DNA of 64,000 nucleotides, from the NCBI GenBank assembly GCA_002914805.1, contig JXTB01000536.1:24694-88693 (forward strand), given 5' to 3'. Every line of letters starts with the position of its first letter. The first letter of the stretch is position 1. The translations under genes were made by a program, and so were the position numbers. Below are positions 52,005-64,000 of this stretch, one piece after another. The notes below the pieces were generated by a model, which worked only from the letters and a program-made list of their open reading frames with translations, was not told where the DNA came from and did no database searches. Source of the DNA: Parasponia andersonii. Taxonomy: Eukaryota > Streptophyta > Magnoliopsida > Rosales > Cannabaceae.

Positions 52005-54169
52005 CTTTTATATATAAATGTTTGAGAGTTTGTATTTTTATATTTGGTATATATATTTATTACTAACTTTAGATTATGTATTAAATATATTAGATTTTAT
52101 ATTGGGTACATCATATTTTATATTTGATATATCTATTAATATATGAATAATGCTAAGTATTCTAAAATTTATACCAAATTTTTAATACCAATACATGTGG
52201 TATGTGAATTGATATCATTTAACTGGTAAATATGATTAATTTATTTGTGATAAATTCTAATACACCAATTGAATAATGCTAACTTATATGTCACATGTAT
52301 TAATATTAAAAATTTAGTAATAATCTTAGTATATTTATCACCATCCTTGATATATTGACCATTTTACTATAACATTAGTAAAACTGATATTTACTTATAA
52401 TGTCCAAAATTCTTTTATTTTGCTAAAAGCCCCTATATTTTAGGTAAAAATAATTAATATATAACTATTAAAAATAAGAATTTCAAAATAAAATAAATAT
52501 ATTAATGCAGTTGAGATGAGTTATCAACTAATATTTAATTGATTAATTGATTATTTACTTATTATAGAAAACTTAACCCATGATTGCACTTTTATAACTA
52601 GCTAAGTACTTCCATACTCTTTTACACCCCAAGTAACATTCTTCCATCTACAATATTCTTCATATTCATGGTCTAATTATTCATTTATTTAATCATAAAT
52701 CTTATCATTAACAATATATATTTTTAAAATGGAGGTATTTTAAGGAGCCTTTACATAGAAAATATTAAAAAAATTGTATATTTGATACATAGACTTCAAT
52801 AATTATTTGTAATATTATTGGAATGTGAAAATTTTAGTGGAGTCCACGTGTTAAATATTGAGACATAAGAGTGTAGAAATAGTGAAAACTAAGAACTCTT
52901 CTCAACTTTTTTTTTCTTTCATAGAGAAATTGAGACTATTAGGACTACACATAAGATTGAGTCTCCTACAGTTTTAATCCTAATATTTGATCTATATAAA
53001 ATAATATCCTTTGTATACAATTTTCTTTTTAAGGCTAATTTTAGTTAGTGAGAAATAATAATACATTTTATTGATTTTCACTTTCTAAGTTAGGATTCAC
53101 TAATTTTGTCTATTCTTAGGTATACGAGAGTGACAAACAACATTGTGATCATGCTAAGGATGTTTTAGAGCTAGAAATATGGAAAGTAATATACAAAATA
53201 CCTAAAATACTCATTAGAATTTAAGTTATGTCATTTCTTAGTCATTAAGTATCACTTTTAGACCAAATTTACTCATTTTCTTTCTCTTTCTCTCCAGCTA
53301 TAGCCTGAACCTCTTCAACATCTTTCTACACTTCTCTCAATTCCCTTTAGCCATATCCAAGAATTTTTAAGTGGTAGAACTCAAATTGGAGCTCAAGAAA
53401 GCAAGATAAGTCCAAACTAGTTAAGGTAATTCCACTAATCATTCTTCTTCAATTTTGTTTTCTTATTTCAATTCTCCATTTGATTCAACTTAAATAAAGG
53501 TTTCTCTAGGTTCTCTTGAGTCCTAAAATCAATTCCAAAACCTTATAAATCAGTTATGTGGAATCAGAATGCAAAAATTTTAATAAAAATTCAAACTAAT
53601 CAAAGTGAGTTTTTTTTGTAGAATTTAGAATTACTAATTTATTTCTTTTACTTTGGCTCTTAAATAAAAACGTTTTGATGAATAAAGATTCTAGAAAATC
53701 TTATATATTACCACAAACAAAGAATTTTCTTTTTGGAGCTAATTTTAGTTAATAAAAAATAATAATACATTTTATTAAGCCCAATTTAATCATTATTCTT
53801 TCTTTGGATATTCCCGCCTTCTTGTTACTAAAATCATTCAAAAATTTAACTATATGTCTCCGAGAATTAATTTGTTTGTGATTCTCAATTAAGATTGCAC
53901 TCAAAACTCTATGTGTACTTTCGCAATTTACCCTGTGATGCTAATTACGAAAGGATTATGTTTGGTTTTTCAGGAAAAAAAAAAAAAAAAAAGGGTTATG
54001 TTTGGACAAAGTCGCCCGAATCAGCTCTATAGAGTCAATCCGGACAATTTGATTTGATGGCAACTCGTCACTAATCTAATCCCACATCCTGGATAGGACT
54101 ATCCCTCCTGTGGAATTTCTTATCCCCATTACTGAAAATTAAAAATTAAAACTATATATATAAAAAGGG

Positions 54170-56666
<2,497 letters not shown>

Positions 56667-57099
56667 TGGATGAAGTGACCATTCAAATGCCTTTTTCCCC
56701 GTCTTCTTTCATAACTGGGCTTATAATCATGTAGATCAACCTAATATAAGTCAAACACACCAATCCATAAAAAAAATTTCTTTTTCTTTTGATACCTATC
56801 CTCCCGTTGATCCCTACAATCTTTGGGAGACTGAAAACTCTCAACATATTGCTAAGTGGGCCTCCATAAGGAATCAAACCCATCCCTTATGGAAGGTAAA
56901 CATGAGCCGACCACTCAACCTAACCCTCATGGGTCATCTGTAAATAATAAATGACAAAAAAATAACTCATAATTCGTTCAACTCATAAAGTAGGGATTGT
57001 CTACAATATGTGAATTACCATGTGATTCATTTGTGTATATTTGAATCATCCGAGACAACATCAACGCTAAGGTGCCAAAAATAGAGGCATTCAACTAAC
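56667..57099. other. Junction stretch between SnRK1 copy 2 and the RXW8 fragment
   Basis: It matches neither SnRK1 nor a recognised coding sequence. It probably includes intron sequence of the inverted RXW8 fragment, since a GT donor of that gene lies at 57099-57098 on the minus strand. Confidence 0.5.
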
Positions 57100-57559
57100 C
57101 TGATTTCGATAGATGATGTATCCCAAACAATAGCAGACCAAAAGGAATGGTAGAATAAGTGGAGCTAGGAAAAAGTACGTCACACCCAGGAGTCCAAAGA
57201 AGAGAAGTGTGGGAATTTCACTGTAATAAGGAATTGATGGAACCTCAAATTCATCATCATCTTTTCCAGCAAACGAACCTGAAGACAAAACTACGAGTGA
57301 AAACCACAGTGTCCCAGCCTAAGGTGGAGACGAGTTGCTTGTCAGAAGGCTGCCATGCCCTTCGGACCCAACCCGCCGTGGGTAACAGCCTCTCGAGGAT
57401 GAACTCACCCTCCCGTTGAGACTATCCTTGGGCGAGCAAGAGCAGCGCATAGGCGGCGACGTTCCATGGCTGCTTCCTCAAGACGGAGTAGAGGGTGAAG
57501 AAGAGAAAACATAGGCTGAGATTGATTTCGACAGAGGTTAATAGAGCCGAAAGGATCAT
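57100..57559 (-). pseudogene. CSC1-like protein RXW8 (OSCA family) fragment, internally deleted
   Basis: On the minus strand an ATG at 57559 opens MILSALLTSVEINLSLCFLF and YSVLRKQPWNVAAYALLL, the N-terminal membrane segment of RXW8-type CSC1-like proteins, putative Ca2+-permeable osmosensitive channels. A TAG at 57424-57422 interrupts it; beyond, the frame continues EGEFILERLLPTAGWVRRAW and TRSFVF. At about 57282 the text jumps to a C-terminal exon, [20 protein letters not shown] and [18 protein letters not shown] up to IIYRNQ at a GT donor (57100). The family has around 700 residues, so most of the middle is gone. Frame also changes at the jump. It is in opposite orientation to SnRK1 copy 2. 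Confidence 0.8.
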
Positions 57560-59019
57560 AATCCACGACGAGAGAGAAAGCTGAGCAAACAGTGCTATGA
57601 AATGGTATCCCTGGTTTGAGATGAAGGTGTTTGATTAAATGCCAAAGAGAACAAATAAAATGAAATGAAATGTAAGGGATTGGTTTGATGCTTTTCGTAA
57701 TTGGTGGGTTAGTACTTGAGACTTAAGAGTTGGAGTTTTGAGTTTAGTAGTGAGTTTTGAGTTTGGCGATATTGCCCCTCAGGCCTTGCCTCCCGCTTTT
57801 TTTGCCCAATCACGTTAGGCCTTTTGGCCGGATCGGGTTGCCGACTCGCCAAGGAACGGATTGGACGCTTTTGGTCTACTTTTTTTATTATTATTTTATT
57901 GCTAATGAGTGTATATGAATTAATAATTACGGTAGCATCTCATAGAATTAAAAAAATTAAAAGTTAAATAAATAATAAAAGAGACATTAGACTTGGTATT
58001 TTTTTTTCTTTTATCCACAAAAGAATACCATAAAATTTGAGTGTTCAGCAATTTAAATCTTAAAATTTAAACTCTATAAAATAATATTTTCATATTAAGA
58101 ATTTTTTTAAAAAAATTAATATCTTAGACTAATTTTTTGATCAATTTTAGTAACGAAAAAATAATAATATATTCTATTAGAACTATATTAGTCCTTATTA
58201 TTCTACTTAATTTCGAGTATATTGTTATCTTTTTACCAGTTAAAGTTATTCAAAAATCCAACTCAAGGTATTACTTTTTAAGAATTTTTAATTTCAGAAT
58301 ATTATTTAGCAGAGTACAAACTTCATGATTTAAATTACAAAAAACTCAAACCTCAAGATATTTTTTTTTTGTAATTTACCCTTTTTTATATACATTTTGT
58401 GATGATAAATTTCTATTTTTCTCTTTTTATTATTAAATGGTTGAGTATATGTATTTGTATATTTGGTATATCTACTTATATACTAACTTTAGTTTATGTA
58501 TTGAATATATTAACTTTTATATTGGATCCGTCATATTTTACACTTTGTATACATTGGTATAACGGTCATTTTGATACAACATTTAAAAAATGGACATTTA
58601 CTTAAACATAGGTATAAAATTCAATGATTTTGCTATTAGACTCAAATTAGAATTAAAAGATGTCTTAGTTAATCATTTTTTTAGGTAATTTTGTCTTTCT
58701 CTTTTATAAAAGAAGCGAGTGATTTAAATCATGAACCTATGCATTAGATACTCCGGGTTATTATTAATTTTGACCATTTATTTAAGCCATATGATGAAAA
58801 AAAAATGACAAATTATATAGGCCTTATGGTATTTTTTTTTTTTTTTGGGGTTTAGACACTTATACTTATTTTACAAAAAAATATTACCAAAATTACGACC
58901 TTTCAAAAATAACAAAAATTTCATACAACATTTTTATGGTATTTTTTAAAAATATTTTGGGATCTAAAAAACATAGCGACATTTTAGTAAATAAGTCATT
59001 TTTTTTTTTTGGTAGAAAA
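57560..59019. other. Non-coding stretch with a diverged promoter-type AT repeat
   Basis: The first 200-300 bp may be the former upstream region of RXW8. At about 58450-58620 the sequence (tatttggtatatctactt..., tatattggatccgtcatatttta) is a diverged third copy of the AT-rich repeat at 13920-14010 and 52030-52120. No gene is seen. Confidence 0.5.
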
Positions 59020-59433
59020 CTACAAAGATTTCTTAGAAACTAATTTAGTTTCCTATTAGTAAAATGTCCTATATGTAAATAAATCACAAGAAATCACAAA
59101 AGTTTCATGAAAACTAGTTTGGTTTCCTTTAACAGAATATCCTCTATTTAAGTAAATTACAGGTAACTACAAACATTTCTTGTAAACTATTGTGATTTTC
59201 TTTGTGCAGAATACCTTGTAGCTAAATAAATCTTAAGACACCATTGTGGTTTCTTTTTTAGAAACTGTCATGTAACTAAATAAATCACAGAAATCTTCAT
59301 GGTTTCTTTTAGCAAAATGCCTTGTAGCTAAGTAAATCACAAAAAATTTCCTTAGTTTCTTGGAAACCATCGCAGTTTCTTTTTTGCATAATGCCATGTA
59401 GTTAAATAAATCACAGTAAACTACGAAAGTTTC
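59020..59433. repeat. Degenerate tandem repeat, about six units of 50-75 bp
   Basis: The words aaatgccttgtagctaa, taaataaatcaca and tggtttctttt recur in the same order about six times, with uneven spacing. Copies differ by many substitutions and small gaps. Confidence 0.7.
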
Positions 59434-59923
59434 TACTTAATTGTCATTGAGTAATTTCATTGAGCATTTGGTGTGCAATAATTCCACATATAATAATTCT
59501 ACACAATTTCATCATCCAGTCTAAATCATTATTCTAGCTCATTCACTAAAATTATTTCGTTACTAGTTGTTGTTAGAACTAATTTAGTTACTGGTTTATA
59601 GTAACCAAAGTATTTATTTAGACAAGAGAATCAAATTAAAAAAAATGAAAAAAGAATGAGAAAAATGGGTGGAGAAAAAGGATACATAAAAAGGATTAAA
59701 GAATTGAAAAAAAAATAGATGGAAGAAAAGAGTTAAATAAAAAGGATTTAAAAAGAGGAAAAAAATCTTCTTTTTATTAAGATGAAAAAAAAAAATTTCA
59801 TTTTAATAAATATTAAAAGAGAATATAATTTTAGAAAGTAAAAAAAAATGAAAAAAAGAAAAGGGATTTTTTTTCCCAAAAAAGGAAAAAATAGAAAAAT
59901 GAGTAACCAAAAACACAAAATAN
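59434..59923. other. A-rich non-coding stretch
   Basis: Mostly homopurine A/G runs on the plus strand (59630-59920), ending at an ambiguous base at 59923, directly before a GC-rich fragment. Confidence 0.6.
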
Positions 59924-61146
59924 GGGGAACACTTCCAGATCCCCTCAGTCTTCTTGCAGAGTAAGCATCGGACTATGACCTTTGGATTCGGGTTTCCTCA
60001 CGGTTTCATTTCTCATGTTATTTTTCCCTGTGCAGGCTCCGCAGAAGAAAACAAGTTCGAGCCGCATCCGTCGGCTGGGCGGCTCAAGGGTCTCGAGGGG
60101 ATCGTTATCTTTAGTTCCCCGGGGGAGTGCAGGCATATTCAGGCTGTCCTCAACCCACTTACGATGAACCTGATGCCCAGGATGGTCTCGTACCTTCCTT
60201 TCCCATTAGACACCTGGGTCATCACCAAGCATCTGAGGAGCCAGCTCGACGCCTCCGCCTTGAATCGATTTCGCCGGGACGAAGCTGACCGGATTACTAT
60301 GGCGAGTCGGCAGGTTGCGGCCTCGAGCCAGCTGGCGGGCTCCAACGATTTGGTAGCGCCGTCAAACCTCGAACTCGAGGAGGCCGTAAGGCTGATTGCT
60401 GCGGAATGCGTCAGGCTCCGCGAGGAAGAAAACACCGCCCCCAAGAGGGTTAAGGGTAAGTTTGCCTTTTGAATCTTTGAATCTTCGTGGGTCGGACTGT
60501 AGCTGCAGACTAAACTCTTCGTCTATTTTCCGTAGGCTCTGAGGCTGGCCCATCCGTCGGCACTTCTTCACCCAAAGGGAAGGCTGCGGCTTCGAGAGTT
60601 CGGGTAAAGGCACCCGTTGGTCGGCGTCTCGTGGTGCACACGAAAAGGACTGAATCAGCAGCTCCTCGTTCCGACGTCGGTGGGTCTCCAGGTGGGACGC
60701 TGCCTGCCCTTCTGGCCTCGCGCGGGGAGGCGACGGTGACACCTGGGCCGACCGGGGGGTTCGCAACAACGATCTCCCCCGTCCCCGTCTCTTGCTCAAA
60801 ATCAAGCGCCGCTGCCCCCGGCGGAGGGTCCGGCGATCTCAGCGGGGGAGCCCCGAGACTGAAATCTAGACTCTCCTCTCCTCCTCCGGTCATTGTGAAA
60901 CGGCAACGCGAGGTCGGTTCGTCCGATGCGGAAGGGGTCGGGGTGTCGAAGAGGGGTAGGGTCGTCCTCTCGTCCGAAAGTGATGACGATAGGGCGACGC
61001 TGACCCTTATAATGAAGAAGAGGCCAGGACGCTCTAGCCAGCCCGAAGGAGGTGTGCCCCTCCCTGTCCTCGACGTCGCCGAGCCTTCCTTATTTTATAG
61101 TATATATTGTATAAGCATAAAGAAGAAAAGCCATATCTATTTCTAA
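59924..61146 (+). pseudogene. GC-rich three-exon gene fragment of unknown identity
   Basis: A sharply GC-rich island (about 59924-61090) holds three exon-like open stretches joined in frame by two short GT-AG introns. Exon 1 (to 59960) reads GEHFQIPSVFLQ; intron 59961-60035; exon 2 (60036-60455) reads SAEENKFEPHPSAGRLKGLE and MVSYLPFPLDTWVITKHL, then an Ala/Glu-rich helix-like stretch; intron 60456-60535 (GTAAGT...TTCCGTAG); exon 3 from 60536 is low-complexity, rich in Ser, Pro, Gly and basic residues (VIVKRQREVGSSDAEG, KRGRVVLSSESDDD), possibly with nuclear-signal-like clusters. No start codon is seen and the 5' end stops at the ambiguous base. The last ~18 codons to the TAA at 61144 are AT-rich and probably not original. 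It may be part of a transposable-element gag-like gene or a captured host gene; I do not recognise it. Confidence 0.55.
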
Positions 61147-62514
61147 GCTTCAACACAAGTTATACTGACATAGTTAAAAAAAAAAATTGTGGCTGTCAAA
61201 ATCCTAAATAAACAATTTTCTTTTAAGCTAAGCAACAAATTCCAAATCTTAATAATGTTAAAGCAAAGTCTTTATCGAAAATGCGCAATAGATTTTGATT
61301 TGAGAGTAAAAAAAGAGATTTTCTGCTTATTTTATAGAGCAAAGCCTTTTCTTTTTTTCTTTCAAAAATATAGTAGAAGCTACAAAACCTTGTAGACCTA
61401 GAAAAAATTGAAAACTCAAACTAATGGACTTTCCACATCCCATTTTGCAATTGGGAGGGAAAAAAAAAAAGATGAAAAAAATAAAAACTCAAATCTAAAA
61501 TTTTTGGATCCAATACCAAAGAATTTTTATTGTCAACTAGAGTTGACATGAATTGCTTATGCTCAAGAGGCATGATTGCACTCTAATTGAATGTGAGCTA
61601 TAGCCGTATAACTTCTCTCAGACAAAGGTTTTCTGTTTCGTTTTTTTAGTGTTAAAATAATATATAATGTATTGTAATCTGATTTGTGGGTCAGAGAATG
61701 GGACATTGAATGAGAATAGGTGATTCTAGTCCTATTAAAAAAGTAATATTGTACTTTGGTTACATTTAAATAAAAAGAAATTTTGTGTTATTGTAAAATA
61801 CAATATTTAAGAACAATTTAACCAAACATATATATTGTTTTTGTTTTATTTTCAAAAATATTACCTAATACAATTTCATATTTTTAGAACTTAGAAACAA
61901 TGAAAAAAATACAACAACTAAACATATTTTCAAATACAAGTTTCTTTACTAGTTTTAGATTTACAGTTTAAATATATCATATTCAAATAACTCATTTCTA
62001 AATCATGAATTAAATAGGTTCGAAATCATTTACAAAACTAGAACGTTAAATATTTGAAATTCTAAAATCACCTTTAACTCGATCCTAGTCAAAAGAGACA
62101 GAAATGAAGGAAAAGATGTCAGGAATGAGGTTGATTATATTCGATGAGAATTGAATTTTGAATTTTTCGATTATGTTGAAAATTTTGCATCGATTTTGTC
62201 CCAAATTAGGTCAAAGTCTTCCGATGAATTGATGAATAGATTTCAGTTGAATGTTTTATTATTGTTGTTATTATTTTGCTAGAGAAAAGAAAAATGAATG
62301 GTGTGATCAATGTGGCAACTTGGGGCCCATTGAATGAGCTTTACCCATCAAGTAATGAAGCGCGTTATTCTAGTCCTATCAAATGAAGTAGTGGAGAAGC
62401 TCTATTGTTAATTTAATATTAAGTTGATTAGCGATGTAAGTAAAATAATAATATAAATAAAAAACGACATATAATGTTTGAGACAACATTACAAATAGAT
62501 TATAAATTGGAATT
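61147..62514. other. Intergenic stretch, no gene seen
   Basis: AT-rich, without coding signal or recognised repeats, up to the start of the duplicate block. Confidence 0.55.
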
Positions 62515-63164
62515 CGACAATGACCATAAAATTAGAGACAAAATCTTGAAACAAAAGAAAACAACAATTTACAAAAATGAAAAAAAATCATTAAACAACA
62601 AAAAGTTGAAAAGCGATAAAATCAACATATATCAGAAAAGACAAAAGTATAAAAGTATAAGACAAATTATAATAGACTCGACAAAATAATAATAATAAAA
62701 CTTAAAACGTTGAACCGGTATAATTACGAATATAATCCCCACAAAAAAAAAAGATAATAGTGTGAGAAGAGCGACATAAAACGATGACAAATTAACAATA
62801 TCAATATATTATAAAATAATATATTTTTGTTGTCACGAGATATATTGACAATTATGGATTATTTGATTGGAATTGAATCCGAGAGTGAGTATATCCAACT
62901 CGACGAATTCTTTAGAATTTAAACATATGTAGTATGTACGAGCTATCTTGTGTTTGTAAAACATGGTTAGAAAGAGTGAAAGAACTATAGGTGATGTTAT
63001 GCATAAGACATAAGTTAATTATGAGTACTATTCATAATTTGCTCTAGCAATAATCACACTTAATTCTTAATAAAGAGATGTTGAGTTTAAATCTTGTTAT
63101 CACAAATAAAAGAAAAGAAAAAGAAAAATAACAATAAAAAAACACAAAAATATATAATAATAAC
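62515..63164. repeat. Dispersed duplicate block, copy C (partner at 365-1003)
   Basis: The landmarks gacaaaatcttgaaac, caacaaaaagttgaaaagcg and ggaattgaatccgaga occur in the same order as in 365-1003. The match ends at taataac (63164), where an LTR-like sequence beginning TGTGGGACC starts. Confidence 0.75.
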
Positions 63165-64000
63165 TGTGGGACCCGTTCCCAAACTTTATGCCACGAGGAA
63201 GGCCACGCGGATCGCACGTGATCTCACCATCGGCCTTTGGGCCGTCCAAGGTTAGGGCCGAACCCCTCACTGACCCCAGACGGTCCGGCCTAGTCAGACC
63301 CCAACCACGACAGCTGGGGGTCAGAGGCCCCAAGGGTCTGCTATCTGGGAACAGCGGCCCTTATCTCAACAGTCGGAAGGGTCAGAGGCCCCAAGGGTCT
63401 GCTATCTGGGAACAACGGCCCTTATCTCAACAGTCGGAAGGGTCAGAAGCCCCAAGGGTCTTCAGACTGGATACAATGGAAAGCGACCCACGGCTCCAGA
63501 CCCAGACAGAGCATTTAATGCGATCCTAGGTAGGTGTGTGTACCAGGGACAAGCCGTCCTGACAGAACGACGATTTGCCCAAATCTTACTCCTAACAGAT
63601 TGAAGCCGTAGGAGGCGGCGAAAATCAGGCCACGGTAGCACAGAGGAGATCACAGAAATCTCGGCCCGTGACTATTAAAAAAGATCTTGAGGTGAAAGGT
63701 ACTCACTCCTGAGATAGAGAACCAGGCTGTTCACTATCTCAAGACTACACATATAGAAGCCATGCGTTCCCGAGAGGGGCATGTACGCACAAAAAAACTG
63801 ATATATATATATATATATATAAAAGTCTGTGAACAAAAAGAAAATAGATAGATTCTCATACAAAAATATTTTCCTTGCTACCCAACACAAAGAAAAACCA
63901 CTGACTTAAGCATCGGAGAGTTTTTGCAGGTAGCCACCCTCGCCTCTCCGATCTTGCTTGGAGTTCAGAGAACTTTGAGACAGCGAGGACACGTGGACAG
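63165..64000 (+). mobile_element. GC-rich LTR-like sequence, runs off the window
   Basis: It begins TGTGGGACCCG exactly where the duplicate block stops, is much more GC-rich than its surroundings, carries internal 61-bp repeats and a TA run near 63802, and ends in the window with ctgacttaagcatcggagag, a motif I associate with the end part of plant Gypsy LTRs. The right end, TSD and interior lie outside the window, so the family is open. Confidence 0.55.
63318..63475. repeat. 61-bp tandem repeat, two and a half units
   Basis: The phrase gggtcagaggccccaagggt starts at 63318, 63379 and 63440 (third copy with a substitution). The third unit is cut short after ggtctt. Confidence 0.93.

Noticed and set aside
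63318..63475. 61-bp repeats as a possible CRISPR or regulatory RNA array
   Set aside because: The whole unit is repeated with no variable spacer; it is a minisatellite in an LTR.
63100..63653. ORFs of 63-113 codons around the GC-rich LTR
   Set aside because: They span the LTR start and its tandem repeats and have no recognisable motif.

Overview
The window looks like nuclear DNA of a eudicot plant. It is AT-rich, has GT-AG introns, carries plant-type LTR retrotransposons and a plant hAT transposon, and contains copies of plant genes (SnRK1 alpha kinase, CSC1-like RXW8, a TMEM230-like membrane protein). The species cannot be told from the sequence. Single ambiguous bases sit at 48091 and 59923.

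Layout. 1-17.7 kb: two copies (A and B) of a 5'UTR-exon-like block. Copy A is split by about 11 kb that includes a complete but dead Ty3/Gypsy element (3689-12296, TSD GTATC). Between the copies lies an orphan duplicate of an SnRK1 promoter and 5'UTR (13.9-16.8 kb). 17.7-23.2 kb: a decayed Tat-lineage Gypsy element with dual RNase H and the remains of an antisense ORF. 23.2-24.3 kb: a membrane-protein pseudogene on the minus strand. 25.7-27.2 kb: a TMEM230-like gene, the only host gene that looks intact. 29.1-35.2 kb: an SnRK1 alpha pseudogene that keeps nearly every exon but has two solo LTRs inserted inside exons. 37.0-47.0 kb: a second Gypsy element of chromovirus type, with a solo LTR in its protease and its 3' LTR cut off at a hAT element. 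47.0-50.4 kb: the hAT element; its transposase is one long frame interrupted by four stops. 52.0-56.7 kb: a second SnRK1 promoter, 5'UTR and broken kinase gene, which runs into an inverted, internally deleted RXW8 fragment (57.1-57.56 kb). 59.0-59.4 kb: a degenerate tandem repeat. 59.9-61.1 kb: an isolated GC-rich, three-exon gene fragment. 62.5-63.2 kb: another copy of the 0.4-1.0 kb block, ending at a GC-rich LTR that runs off the window.

The locus appears to be a graveyard built by segmental duplication of SnRK1-associated DNA followed by nested transposon insertion. I see no operon-like or obviously novel biochemical system. The most unusual points are the near-identical SnRK1 proximal promoters left without a working gene, the catalytic-loop deletion in SnRK1 copy 2, the antisense ORF in the Tat element, and the GC-rich spliced fragment of unknown identity. 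All exon boundaries are read by eye, with no alignments or searches run.
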